This document shows, in pieces, positions 23,500 to 36,031 of a DNA stretch of 64,000 nucleotides. The stretch spans positions 40,970,664 to 41,034,663 of the forward strand of contig BRKX01000006.1 in the NCBI GenBank assembly GCA_026008535.1, in the 5' to 3' direction. Source of the stretch: Perilla frutescens (taxonomy: Eukaryota; Streptophyta; Magnoliopsida; Lamiales; Lamiaceae). How positions within the stretch are numbered: the stretch's first letter is position 1; each line of letters starts with the position of its first letter. Below the pieces are notes generated by a model. The model was not told the origin of the DNA and did no database searches. It worked only from the letters and a program-made list of their open reading frames with translations. The position numbers were made by a program, and so were the translations under genes.

Positions 23500-24548
23500 A
23501 ATTAAATGAAATTGTTTACTTGGCAAATTCTTATATGGCGAGCTCCTGAAAAAGATGAAAAGGTCGAAATAAGACAAATACTAAGGGAGGTTATGCCTTA
23601 CAGAAGCCAAGTCTAGCTACGAAGAACTAGTCGTCTAATTGATTATTAATTATGTTGGACCAGGATTCATTAAGGAAAGTGCATGTCTTAATTAGTCAAA
23701 AAATGATTTTCTTATTAATGGAATTTTCGATCGTTTGTTTTTTTTTTTTCACTATTTCAAAACTTGTAAAATGAGCTGAAAGCTACATCAATTATATTTT
23801 AAATTAATGTTGGATACAGATGATATGATTTATTTATTTATTTTTTAAATCTACTATTTACTATCCTATATAAAAACAACATTGTTTTTATAAATAATGG
23901 TTTACCTATTATGTCCTTATTATAATTTTATATTATAATTTTAATTTAAGGGTAATAGTGTAATATAATATAATATATAATATCTATTTAAATATAATAA
24001 TATACTATATTAGTTTTCATATTAATACTATGTCTTCAATATGAAACTATGGATGAATCTTCGTATGTAATTATTGTTACATTAATATATTGTGTGAAAT
24101 TAAACATTAAATAGTATTATATGATAAAAGATTCAAAAAAATTAATGAATTTGTTTCTCTTCCTGAACATTGCAGATGTTCATTAATATATATAGGATTG
24201 TCCACCAATATAATTGATAAGTAAGTTTATACGGGTATTTTAATTTATCAGGTTTGTAGCTAGTCTCACACGGTAAAGCATCGGTTCAAAATAAATTGCT
24301 ACACTCAATCGCTACTTTTTTTTTTTTTTTTCTCTCTCAATCGCTACTTTGTTTGATTCATTAAACGTAGTCTCTCTACATCGTGAACACAATTTATTTT
24401 TCTTACCTACAGTACTTGTTTTTTCCAAGGAAAAAACATATCAAATTTTGATATGTTTTGAAGTATCACGGGGTAAAGAAGATTACTACCTGTACACCTA
24501 GACTTTTAGTATATAAATTAGAGGTAAATCTCAATCATTCAATCACAT
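23500..24548. other. AT-rich intergenic region
   Basis: AT-rich spacer upstream of the subtilase promoter. It contains runs of ATAATATAAT type near 23940-24010 and a poly-T run near 24316. I see no gene or clear element end before the solo LTR at 24549. Confidence 0.4.
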
Positions 24549-25301
24549 TGTTGTGGTATCGGCTTGGCTTGGGGTTCACTACTTGTTTCCCCGCCTCTTC
24601 GGTCTCACTCACAAGCCGTTCAAACGGCTAAGAACACTTAAAGCTTCATAGAGGGAGTGGCTTCAACGAGAGATGGCCTCAGAGGTGTAGATCTAGTGGA
24701 TCTACAAGGTTCTTCACAGGCTTGGCTAAATCCTTGGATAGATCTGCACAAAGGAAGCCAAATAAGTTAGATCAAAAGGTAAATAGCAAGATAAACTAAG
24801 AACAGAGATGAATGAAGCTATCAGAGGTGGGAAAATGTGCTCTAAGGCACTGGGGGGCTCAGATTTTCCGACTGGCGACGACAATGGCGGCTCCGGCGAC
24901 TGAATCGACCCAGACCAAGCGGAAGGGGATGGTGAAACGGACAACCCACGAAGCACTCACAACTCAGCACTCTCAAAAACCCACACAACCTTCTACACTC
25001 ATAGGCCAACAAGAAACCACGGTCAGGATTCTGGCCAGAGAAACCGAGAAGACAGACAGACAAGAGAGAGAGAGAGAGATTTTCAGATTAGGGCTTAAGA
25101 TCAAATGTGAGGCTTGAGAGAGAAGAGAAGGATCCAGAAAGTTATAGAGGCGGAGAATGCTTTGTAAAAGCAAAGTAGATTAGGGTTAATTAATGAGGGA
25201 ACCAGATAATGGGCTAGGGTTTTGGGTTTTGGGCCAAGAAGTAAATAAAACAGATTGAGAATATTATTTGGGCCCAAAAGATAAATGGGACAATTTCAAC
25301 A
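24549..25301 (-). mobile_element. Solo LTR, probably Copia, with perfect target duplication
   Basis: On the minus strand the LTR starts TGTTGAAATTGTCCC at 25301 and ends CCACAACA at 24549; the ends TGTTG/CAACA are inverse. CACAT flanks it on both sides (24544-24548 and 25302-25306), an exact 5-bp target duplication. Length is 753 bp. No primer site, polypurine tract or internal region is attached, so this is a recombined solo LTR. The TGTTGAAATTGTCCC start is common in plant Copia elements; the lineage is not established. Small open frames in it, rich in Ser/Leu, are not genes. Confidence 0.85.
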
Positions 25302-25381
25302 CACATGATCTAATAGATTGAGAAAGAGAAGACATTTTCATAATTTATTTTCGAAAATGCAATATTAAAATTCTACATACA

Positions 25382-25650
25382 CACTGCAAAAAAATCACGT
25401 TTTAGTGATGGAATTTTGCATTACTAAACATCAAAAATCCATCGTTAATCCATTTTAGCAACGGATTAACGACGGATCCAGTCCGTTGTTAATAATCTCG
25501 TCGTTAGTCATTTTAACAATATAATTAACGATGGAAAAATACTAGTGACGAAATTTTCCGTTGCTAACTTATTGTAAAATTGTGTCATGAGAAAATAAAA
25601 ATAATAAATTAGCAACAGACTAGCGATAAAATTTTTCCGTCGTTAAACTC
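25382..25650 (+). mobile_element. CACTA-type (En/Spm) terminus with subterminal repeats
   Basis: The segment starts CACTGCAAAAAAATCACG, followed by TTTTAGTGATGG, close to the common plant CACTA end (CACTACAAGAAAA...TTTTAGTGACGG). It continues with many AACGACGGA, TAGTGACGA and TTCCGTCGTTAA motifs in both orientations, typical of subterminal transposase-binding repeats. A matching right end (CTTGTAGTG) is not present nearby, so it is a solo or truncated end; the adjoining LTR-like sequence at 25677 may have cut it. Confidence 0.6.
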
Positions 25651-25676
25651 TTGACACACTATTTATTAACAAATAG

Positions 25677-28547
25677 GTGACCTCAAGTGCACGGTATTAT
25701 TATAATATATAGATGAGCAAAAGTATCGTATCTCTCAGAGACTGCAACTCTCATGTTCTCAAACACAAGTACCTAATCAATATCCAGATACTAAATACAT
25801 ATGTAGAGGGAAAATAAATAACAACAATTAAAACAATAAATAAAATACTTAAACTATAAATTGGGAAAACCTAGGTTTTAGGGAAATTGGATTATTATCT
25901 CATTTATTCATATTCATTGATTCTTGCAACTCGATTTAGTCTGTAATTTATCAGTGGTGGGCAATCATTGGTTTATTATCAGGCTGCTTAAGGCATATTC
26001 CATAAAATAGACATAATGAGCATGCACTTTACTTAGTTAGTTCTTCACACATGTCATCACTCTCAATCAAGCACACGAAGATTTATTGAACCCTATGTAA
26101 TACTTGTTCACTGGATCGGTACTTTCAAGCACACATAACCTGAATTCTAACTTTTTATTAATTAATTCTTCTCTGGTGAGTACATCAAATTAATCAACTA
26201 GCATGCACAAATGATGATCAAGCACTTATACAAAATATAATTCAGCTCACAGCAATCAAGCCCCGAGAGATAGTAGGAAAAAAGTAATCAAATCATATTA
26301 ATAAAATTCATAACATCCAATCCTTAAAATCTAGCTATTAAATTAGCTAGACATAATTAAATAAATAAACAAAACTAGAGCATAGGAATTCATGCCAAAA
26401 TAAACAACAACACCGAATAATGAGATGTAATCCATTTGTCTTATCTCTTATTCAGCAACACTCAGTCTCTAGCAACATTGTCACCTCCTCTTGAGTAGAT
26501 GGCAAACCCCCGTCTTTCTCTTCTTTTCTGTCTTCTCTCTTATGTCTTTCTAGTCTCCCTTAGAATGTATGATGGGCCCAAAACTTAGCACTCCCCTAAG
26601 AGAACATGGTTGTGTAGATGATGGTGAGCAAGTGTTGTATCCACAGAGACTAGCTAGAATTAATTGTATATACTATGACATCGAATCTCGATTATTATCT
26701 AGACGATGAATAAAAAGAGAAACTAACTAATCTAAACTAAGGGAAGTGATAAAGAAATGAGAAAAATAAATGAAGAAAGGGACAAGAAGGTAGAGATACT
26801 CTCGGGATTAAGTTCTTTGGGTACTAAACACCAATGATCCTATTGAACGTCTATCTGTGGTGACAAATCTCACTAAGAAAATCTCTATTGCATCCTAAGT
26901 TCTCTATTGAGACACTCAAGTTGTGGGGTATATACTAGGTATACCGTCTCCGATCAAATCCTACACATGTACTTATCAAAAGCTCCTAAGAATTCTAGGC
27001 CTCACACTAAGTCTCAACTCTCTCGAATTTATTGACATAGGTGTCTCATGCCTAGGGTTCGTCTATTAAGACTAATCTCTTAAATTATGAATCAATAGAT
27101 AAAATTATGTCAATTAGTGATTAATTAACTAACATACATACATAGCATAAGCACGAAAAATGAAATAGGGCCATAAACAATCAATAGAAAATGAAATGCA
27201 TAAATACCTAAATAATCTCAATCCAACAATACAAAATAATTTAGCCTAACATTATACAAATCCAAGGACTAAATCATCTAAAAAAAATCAAAATAAAAAA
27301 AGAATAGTAACTAAGAACAACCTGAAAGTTGAGTCTCGACTCCATCCTTTTTTCCACTCTTCTCTTCTTTGCTCCATCTTCAAGCCATTGCTCCTTATTC
27401 ACCATAGTTAGGTGGAAATCCTAACTAGGGTGTGAGTTTGATGGGTGGCTAGGGTTTTGAGATGTGAGAAAAGAGGATTTTGTAATGAGAGGAGTTTTGG
27501 GTATGTAGGTGGTGGAAATGGATGTCCCAAAATGAAGAAAAACCACCAAATAAGATGGAAACAACTTGCAGATCTGTAAATCTGGGTTGAGAGCGCGATA
27601 CGGGCTCAGTCGTGCCCCCAATCGCACCTCTGGTTATGTCCCGAACAAAGAAAAACATGCCTTAGTGTTAGAACAGGCCACTCATGTCCCCGATCACGCC
27701 TGACAACGTGAGTGCGGCGACCGCATCTATGATTCTGAACCGTGACAAGTCCAAATTCTCTCGTGTTTTTATGTCTTTTTTCTTGTTCTTTTGTCCTTTA
27801 TTTTTTTTGAGTCGGAAAGAGCCAGTATGGGCATAAGGGAGGCAGGAGGTAGCAAAATCATTTCTGGAGGGCATTTGGATACCAAATGATACCAAGATGG
27901 GCAATGACTTCTCAACAGAAAGCTCTCTGTCGAGCCTAGCAGAAATGCCTACCATTCTAGCATTGCTGAATGAAAAGTTCGTGATCGTGCCCACACTAAC
28001 CTCAAGGTGATTGATAGAAGGAGAAGAGACTGGGCACAAGAGCAATAATTATTAGCTGAGGCAGGAGCAGTGCGCCTTAGCCGCCGAAGAAAGGAGGAGC
28101 TATACAAGGTAAGTCTGAACGTATCTCTCGGATTCTAGGAGGAGGATCGACTATCTAAGAAAGGTTGAATCTCAGTGATCTAGGGCACGGTGAGTACATA
28201 ATCTGTGAGTCAGATCTTCTAAATAAGGAAAGAATCTGCCAGATATGGAAAGTCTTTTGCACAACATCTTGCGAATTAGACTGAAGATCCTCTGGCCTGT
28301 GGGGAAGTTGTCTTGTGTTTTTGTACTCCTATTTAAGTAGTTTTCATGGCTGAGGCCGAACACACTTACAACACGCCATATACATTATCATTTTACTTTT
28401 CTGCATTTATTTTATTGTTGAACAGTCTCGTGCCTTAGGCCCGCAGACTGCTAGGATTTTTGTTTATGTACTTAAATCCAACATTGGTATTGGATCAGTT
28501 TTACTATTAATCAAGTAAGTTTTTCATTTCATTTATGTCTTCTTTTA

Positions 28548-28580
<33 letters not shown>

Positions 28581-28608
28581 GTTGTTGTTGTTGTTGTTGT
28601 TGTTGTTT

Positions 28609-28685
<77 letters not shown>

Positions 28686-30170
28686 CTCAGTAAAGCATGA
28701 ACGGCTAGACTTATTATTCCGGATCGAACAAAGATGAGAAATTAATGAACATGTAAGAACCGTGAGGCTTATGGGCATAAATTGTGTGAATTTGGTTCCG
28801 CCATGTAATCATTTTCTTTGTTGCATTAAAGTGGGCTAAGCTAATTAATCATGGTTGATCACTCATTAATTAGAATTGTGTTCACTTCCTCTATAAATAG
28901 TCAATGAATCGTAACTGTGTGTTGGTCATAAAGGGATGGGGTGCATCACCGGGTATTGTGGGTAAATGGAGAGATCGGTGTTTGCAATAAATCCGGGTCT
29001 GTCTAGGGCATAAAGTTGCCTTGTTGTTTATAATTAATGGAGAGATCGGGGTTAGGCAACATGTTAGGGATTAAGGGATGAGAGATCAACTCTAGTCTAT
29101 ACTTAAATGATAGATTGGGCACACAAAGAGAGATCTGTTACCTTTAACCAGATAATTAGATTCACATAAGTAATCAGCATGCCCATGATCAATCATATGT
29201 TTGTTAAGTTTGAATCGACGTTCAAATCCGGAATACATTACCATTAATATTTTCTTTTCTTTTCTTTTGCTATTTTACTTTACAGTATTTACATACGAAG
29301 CATGGATACCACATCAATCCTCAAACTTTGGAATTGGTGATATTAGAAGATAGAGTTCGCAGCTCATCATGAGATCGACCCTTACTCACGTTGCTGGCTA
29401 CACTTGCAGTGGGCATAAGGATAAGTTTCTCTTAAGATTTATTCTGACCATGAAACGACCGTACGACACACCGACACCTTTCACAGTTTTACTTCGTTCT
29501 CTCTCGTTTCTTGTCCGATTGAGGTGATTCAACTTGCAATATGTTCCTTATTTGATTATCCATCTTACCTTCAATTCACTTTATTTAAACCTCAAAATAT
29601 TGTGTAAAAACACCACTCATCAATATATGTATATATATATATATATGACGTGTATCAAAATGGAGTTTTTATATGTAGGTTTAAAATCCTGAATTGGAAA
29701 TAAAAAATCACATTTCCGCGGACCTCAGCACATGGGGTGACCTATGGATTTTAGTTGACCTAGAAGCCCTTTTTGCACAGGGTCGACCCAAGTGACTTCA
29801 GTCGGGTCGACGCAGACCTTCACAAATTGCACTAGCTTGAGTCAACCGACACTTTCTAGGTCGACCCCAGCTATTTTTGCACTGGACTTCAAATTTTCAC
29901 AGGTTTTGATCATTTAATCCAGTCCATTAGACTTTAATTAAGTATTAAATTAAGCCCAATAGCCTAATTAAGTCCTCCTTCAACTCTTTATACCCATATT
30001 TAACTGTTTTGCTTCACTTATGCAACGAAAGCACAACTATTACTGCAAAATTAGCAAACATATCAAAAGCTCCAAATGATAATAATTAAAACACAAAACC
30101 TATATAAATACATAACTTAATATAGTAAACATCATCAATTCATATCCAAAATTTATGTACAACACATCGC
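25677..30170 (-). mobile_element. Mosaic of degenerate Gypsy-like LTR fragments
   Basis: This 4.5-kb stretch has the features of worn LTRs of Tat/Athila-like elements, mostly in minus orientation. Two starts of the kind GTATCGTATCTCTCAGAGAC (near 25730) and GTTGTATCCACAGAGACTAG (near 26633) mark separate fragments. Near 29490-29540 there is a block (GTTCTCTCTCGTTTCTTGTC) homologous to the LTRs of the 38754-44046 element. Repeated GGTCGACC-type motifs lie at 29740-29870. A polypurine-like CCCCCAAACTTAAA at 30178, read on the opposite strand, resembles the start of the internal region at 40380. No complete LTR pair, target duplication or gag/pol sequence could be recognised, so individual borders are uncertain. 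Confidence 0.45.
28548..28685. repeat. (ATT)n-(GTT)n microsatellite
   Basis: About 11 ATT units followed by about 35 GTT units with a single T-for-G interruption near 28607. The resulting poly-Asn open frame on the other strand is an artefact of the repeat. Confidence 0.95.
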
Positions 30171-30802
30171 TGCCAAACCCCCAAACTTAAACTATTGCTA
30201 GTCCCGAACAACGAAAAAGAACAGAAAAAGAAAAGATTAAGTGATGATCAAAGTACTTACTTCGGATTTTTTCCTCAGATGCATCAAACTGAACATGGAA
30301 AGATTAAACAGATAAAACTAATAGCACATCAATCAAAATTCATTGGAATTATAGACCTCTTGAAAGGTAAATATGAAAATTCACTTCACACTCGAATGTA
30401 TAATGTGTAACTCTCGAAATCAAAAAATACAGCAATCTATCATAATCTTGGAAATCATCTATCTCTCCACTACTAGAATGTAAAACTTGAACTAAAAATC
30501 AATTAAAACTTAATGTTGGTTGTAACGTCGACTCTTTGGATATGTAGGCAAAATATGGCTGAGTGACTTATCATAGAAAATTCTTAAGTTAGCTACTGTC
30601 AATCATCTTCCAAAAATCATCAACTAGTGATAAATCTTAGTAGAACTAAATCTTGTTTAGTTCCCTTCTCCCTTTCTAACATCAAATAAAAATCACCAAC
30701 AGTGCATGTTAAATTTCTCAAATAAATAGAACAAAGTGCTGGATGGATCTTTTGTGCTCTAATTTATTTTTATCTCATTTTTTTTAATATATATATATAA
30801 AC

Positions 30803-30840
<38 letters not shown>

Positions 30841-31194
30841 TTTTTTCTTTATTTTGTAGAGCTTATAAGACTCCATAATATATCTCCACATCACAACAAA
30901 TATTCCACAACATAATAGCAAATTTTGCACCATTGATCAATACCAAAAATCCCATACATGTAAACATGAAATTCCTCAATCCATCGACTATAAAAAAAAG
31001 GTTACAAAGCTCAAACATGCTGATTATGGAATCTTTCAAAGATAGGTAAACAATAGTACAAACCAAAGGTTAACAAAAATGGCCTAAAATCATTTTTTCA
31101 ATTCAAGCAAATTGTGTAATTTCGAGATAGATACTAAAATTATACACTCTTGTACGAAGTAGCTATTCTGTAAACGTTTACATAAAAGTATTTG
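30171..31194. other. Non-coding spacer with TA/CA microsatellite
   Basis: Probably further non-coding remnant of an LTR element, starting with a reverse polypurine-like tract (30178-30191). A compound (TA)n-(CA)n microsatellite lies at about 30787-30840. Nothing coding is supported. Confidence 0.4.
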
Positions 31195-31199
31195 AACAT

Positions 31200-32291
31200 T
31201 GTTAGATAAAGTTCACAATAAAGTGTAAGAATGTTATTATGAACTTAATGTAAACTGCAAAAAGTAAAGCACTGTTCAATCAATCGATCTGCGTCAGGGG
31301 GACTTGTCAGGACCATGGAAAATAACTCACTACTCCGATGCAACGTTTACTTAGAATATTACACGCAGCTGACCTCCCGCCACTCGATACCTGTTCTACC
31401 CGTACACCCTCTTTTGTTGAATTGAATCGTGAGATCCTCTCACAACCTAGACTCTCTATATCTAGTTCCCACAGATATTCTCTCCCGAGAAACCTTTTGA
31501 TAGAATACTAATCTCTAGTCTAAACTCACGATCGAAACTTTATGGCTCTTTAAACAATTAGAGCTTTTGAAATATTCAGTGCAATATCTCTCTGTTTGGT
31601 GTACCTAACAAGTTCTGATCCCAGGCTATTTAAAAAGTAGGGATTTATCCATATCATGGAAATCAGAAGTCCTAATCCTATCATATATCTAATAAGGAAA
31701 TTTTCTTATTAGCTTCAAAACCAAGGACATGTCTTGTTATAATTCTTCCATTTTTAGATATCTTCCTTATCTTCAATATCGTGCTCTTCAAGCTGATTAA
31801 GACATGTTCTAGAACGATCTTGAATCTCTTCTTGGTTGGCATACTTGGAACAACTTTAATGATCTTGGAAGAATAATTTGGACAAATGATATTCATGCAA
31901 ACGTTCACGAACTTTGCCATGAACATTATTGATCTTGAACCTTCATATCAGATAGCATAACGGAATGTCTTGTATGTTCACAAACTGACTTTTGGCTATC
32001 ATTTAAGCTACCTGGCATTATTCAGTGTGTTGAACAATATCAGTTGTGTCTCGATGCACAACTATCTTCATCTTCAGCTCAATCATGTCTTCATGCTTGA
32101 GTTATCCTCATGAAGTTCGGATCACATTCTTGTACATCTCTACAAATGTTGTCCAGAGCAATGTGTGTACTTGGAAAAACCAAATACTTAGTGATGATTT
32201 ATGTCATAAAGATCAATAATAATCAATAAATGCTGCAAGTTCAAAGTACACCACTTGATAAATAAGCTTAGTGCAAAGCATAGCACTAACA
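31200..32291 (-). mobile_element. 3' LTR of a Sirevirus-like Copia element
   Basis: On the minus strand it starts TGTTAGTGCTATGC at 32291, directly after a polypurine tract (AAATGGGGAGAT), and ends TCTAACA at 31200, so the ends TGTTAG/CTAACA are inverse. The length of 1092 bp fits Sirevirus LTRs. The 5-bp flank at the outer end is AACAT (31195-31199); the partner duplication is not in the window because the 5' half of the element is missing. Confidence 0.7.
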
Positions 32292-32306
32292 ATCTCCCCA
32301 TTTATC
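32292..32306 (-). other. Polypurine tract of the Sirevirus-like element
   Basis: On the minus strand the run ATAAATGGGGAGAT directly precedes the LTR start TGTTAG. Its position and composition are those of the primer for plus-strand DNA synthesis. Confidence 0.65.
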
Positions 32307-33190
32307 TTTATCTATTGGCAAATCAGCTCCTTCATTTTTTCAAGTGCAACTCCTTCTTTAGCAAGGATGTTCATCTAGATCTTGACGAACATTGTTATAA
32401 ATTTCTGCTCTAATTTTCTTTTTTTCTCTTTTATGCCTTTTCTTGTTCATCTTTATCAGAGCAATGAAGATCATTAACATGGTATCAAAGCAATAAAGAT
32501 AAAAGTGGCTAGATGGAGGAGTGTATAATGATGTAATGTAATGAGATGAGATAGAGCGGTTACAGATTACATCATCTTGAGAAGCTCATGGTACAGAGCC
32601 TCAAACAAAAACTAAGACTCAACTAGAGAGCCTTATAAAAATTAGAGCAAAAAAGAAGTGCCTGTTTCAAAAGAAATTTTTAGAAAATGAATACTCTCCA
32701 TATTTTTCTACTGATCAAGGCAAATGAGCATAGTTATTATGGTTTCATCAGTCAGACTTGTTTGCAGATTGATCATCATCTTCATGTGCAAACTCAAACT
32801 CTTCTTCTCCCTCTTTTATTTTCTCTCCTTTCCCAGCTTCTTCTTTTTGTTTAGCTTCCTCTTTTTGTTCTCCTGCAGACTCTTTTTCATGCTTAGTCTC
32901 TTCTTCATCTTCTTTTTTTGGTTTAGCTGTCTTGCTGAGATGGCCTTTTTCCTTTTGAATTTCTTCACTTTCCTTGACTTCCGTTTCAGGCTAAGGTCTG
33001 CAAATGTTGATCTTTCTCTGCAGAAGGCCTTGAGAATTCTTCATTCTAAAGAAGTTCATTAAGAAGTTATTGAACCTTCTTTCTCTTGGCAGCATGTTCA
33101 AGAGTCTTCTGGGCGTGGAATGCAACATAGTCTTGTGGGAGTAGAGGATGCTGATGCTTGATCTGAATCCTTTTTCGAGCTTATGAATTT

Positions 33191-34706
33191 CTAAATTTGG
33201 GCTCGGAGATGCTCTCTTGTAGAAGAAGGCCGGTCAAAGAAAACCTTCATGCCTAAAGGTTTTTTAAGCTTAACAACAGAATCAATTCTTGTTGCAGCAT
33301 TCTTTTTCTGCTTCTTAATTATCCCATAAATCAGTACGGGATAGACAATGAGAGCCTTAGTCAGCTCACTCTCAGCCAAGGAAATGATTTTGTTGAAAAT
33401 AAATTGACTAAAATCAAATGATTTTCCTGTTCCTACATGGAACAAGAACCTCCCTTGATTCTGATTTACTCCTGTGCGATGGGTTGTTGGAACCCAATTG
33501 TGAATGACAATTCTGAAAAGAGCTTTGTAGGATGGAGTTAGCTTGCTTGATGGAATGATTTGAGGGTTGGTCGGTAAATAATCAAACTCACCACCTATGA
33601 GTTCAGCACCTATCATGCCCCAATCTTTGACGTCAATCATCTCTCTCTCAATTATTGATCCAATATGTTCATTGATCAGATGTGGATAGAACTCAATCAA
33701 ATCTTCACTCACTAACACCTTCTCATAGTTCTCAAAAGCAGAATCATTTATATTCTTAGTGAGATTGCAGAAAAACTCACTCAGCACTGTAGATGCATAT
33801 TTCCTGATTTTGAGCACGGTTTGAAGCAAACCGGCAGCCTCAACAAGAGTGTAGATACCAACCTCCACTTACACAGAGGTATCTATCCTCATCTCAGATA
33901 TCATATTTCTTTTCTTGATTTTTTCACAGATAGGCATGACAAATAGATCTAAAAAGATCAGTATAAGAAGTACCTTCTTCTTGAATGATTTCCAGTTACC
34001 TGGAATGTCCACCAACATGTTCATGAACATCTTTATGAACCTTCTTCTTTCCAGTAGCAGCTTTAGATCGGGTCTCCCTTCCAGCTTTAGTACTCTCCAG
34101 AAAGTTTCCCAAAATTTCTTCCGAAGCTTTGCTTCTAGTGATCGGAGACCGGGTGTACATAGTGAAAAATCTCTTTATCAACTTCCTTAGGACCTTCTTC
34201 TCTATTGTGGATCCTCCCAGTGTTGGGGATATGACAGTAAATGGCCCAATAGTGTACAGAGTACTGGTAAGCAACTTTTTTTTAGGAGACATATAGACTT
34301 CCTTCTCAGATGACAAAGATCTTTAAATCTCTTCATTTGGATTTTATGCGATTACAGGTCTATGAATGATCTTGTCTTTTCCTTTGTCAGTGACAATAGT
34401 CTTGTTCATATTCTTTAGTTTATGAGCAAGGAGAATATACTCATCTTCTTCTTTAGGTACAGCAGGTTCAAGAACTTCTTCTTGAACCTCTTTCTCAGCA
34501 ACAGGTTCTTCTGCTATAAGTTGATCAACAATAGGTTGTTCGACTTTGTCTTTTTCTTTTTCCGAATTCTTAGAGACAACTTCAACCACCTTTTTGGATT
34601 TCTTAGTTGTGGCTTTCTTCTTGACACTACTCTTTGTTTTGTCCTTTGGAGAAGCCATTGGCTTGTAAGTCTTTGTTATTTGTTTGATCAGATCATCAAG
34701 CTTCAA
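33191..34706 (-). pseudogene. Env-position ORF of Sirevirus-like element (putative plant transposon protein domain)
   Basis: Three consecutive minus-strand frames (34706-34344, 34316-33996, 33868-33191) appear to be pieces of one protein broken by stops and frame changes. The first is Lys/Glu-rich and coiled-coil-like (KKATTKKSKKVVEVV, EEPVAEKEVQEEVLEP). The third (225 aa) fits the domain known as putative plant transposon protein, with segments such as VLSEFFCNLTKNI, KVLVSEDLIEFYP and a motif reading IVHNWVPTTHRTG followed by LIYGIIKKQ. In sireviruses a protein of unknown function lies here and is often called envelope-like. No signal peptide or transmembrane segment is visible in this copy. 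Confidence 0.6.
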
Positions 34707-35144
34707 CGGTTTACTCTTCTTAACTTTCTTGGAAGAGGCAATCTATTCTTCTTCCTCTGAAGGATTTTCTTCATCTTCACTTTCATGATAAGCCTCAATA
34801 AAACGGTTTTCATAATCTTATATATCTTCTTCATCTATCAGCCTTCTTGAAACCTTCTATTTCTTTGAATTAAGTCTAAGAACTTGATGATCAAAATCAT
34901 CAAGCCTTGTATCTTCATCAATGGTTCTGCCGACATAGGTAACACATTCTAGCTTCATTTTTAGGCTTAAAAGGAGCTATTTTTAGGGAGCATTGGTTAG
35001 ATTTAAAACATTGAAAGAAAATACTAGGCAAAATCAGGAGTAATGGTAAGAAATTTTCAGAGAGAATGAGAGAGCAAAGAGATGAATATTAGAAATCAGA
35101 ATGTGAGAATTGCAAACTGATCAGAGATGCAATATTTTTAAGTG

Positions 35145-36026
35145 ATCATCTCTCTCTTGTGAAGTCGCAATAGTATTCGTCAGACATATGGTAGATGCAA
35201 AGACCCAATGCAGATCTTAGCTTCTCAAACCTTGCAGTGTCCAAGCCTTTGGTGAACAAATCAGCTAGTTGATCTTCTGTGTTGACATGCTCAATCTTCA
35301 GAACTTATTCTTCGATCAAACTTCTAATGTAATGATGCTTGATATCAATGTGTTTGGTCCTTGAATGCTGGACTGGATTCTTCAATATATTGATTGCACT
35401 TATGTTGTCACAGAATAGAATTGGAACATCATGTGTAGCTTCATAATCCTTCATCATTTGTAGATTCCACACAATTTGAGTACAACTGCTTTCTACCGCA
35501 ATGTACTTGACTTCAACTATTGAAAGAGAAATATTATTCTCCTTCTTGCTGAACTAGGAAACAAGAATGTTTCCTACAAAGAAACAAGCACCTGATGTGC
35601 TTTTTCTGTCATCTGGGGTGCCTCCCTAGTCTGTATCACTACAAGCCACAATATTAATGCTTGAATTTGTGTTAGTAGAATACTACAATCCATACTCAGT
35701 TGTTTCATTGACATACTTGATGATGTTCTTCACAGCCTTCATTTGACTTTCTTTTGGACATACTTGATATCTAGCACAAAGACCAACACTGTATGCTATG
35801 TCAGACCTGCTTATGGTAAGATATAATAAGCTTTCAATCATGCTTCTGTATAGAGTATGATCAACTTCAGTTCCAACATCATCCTTGGTGATCTTTGTTG
35901 ATGTCCTTATTAGAATTCTTTTATGCTTGCTGTTTTTCAGTCGAAATTTCTTGACAAGATTCTTTTTGCATATTTGGATTGATATTTGAATATACCTTCT
36001 TCAATTTGTTTGATTTGCAGTCCTAA
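35145..36026 (-). pseudogene. Copia pol remnant: end of reverse transcriptase and RNase H
   Basis: Minus-strand translation gives the familiar C-terminal Copia order: FLGLQIKQIEEGIF, a YRSMIESLLYLTISRSDIAY-like segment, CARYQVCPKESQMKAVK, a CSDTD segment, DDRKSTSGACFFVGN, EVKYIAVESSCTQ, NILKNPVQHSRTKHIDI and a final DLFTKGLDTARFEKLR. Usual residues have been lost (for example stop codons around the GWAGD-like segment and after NILVS) and there is a frameshift near 35945. The fragment is interrupted at 36026-36032 by a different repeat. Confidence 0.8.
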
Positions 36027-36031
36027 GAAGT

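Larger units (their letters stand above)
31200..36026 (-). mobile_element. 3' half of a Sirevirus-like Copia retrotransposon
   Basis: Reading along the minus strand there is the end of the reverse transcriptase/RNase H (36026-35145), then about 2.8 kb with an additional gene in the envelope position (34706-33191), a polypurine tract and the 3' LTR (32291-31200). That order is characteristic of the Sirevirus (SIRE1/Maximus) branch of plant Copia elements. The gag, protease, integrase and N-terminal RT are missing: the sequence stops within the RT motif FLGLQ, where another repeat begins at 36032. All open frames are broken, so the copy is dead. Confidence 0.7.

Noticed and set aside
27668..28045. 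125-residue minus-strand frame
   Set aside because: No domain pattern could be recognised and it sits in an LTR mosaic; not enough to call a gene.
28545..28778. Open frame of almost only Asn on the minus strand
   Set aside because: It is the translation of the (GTT)n/(ATT)n microsatellite, not a protein.
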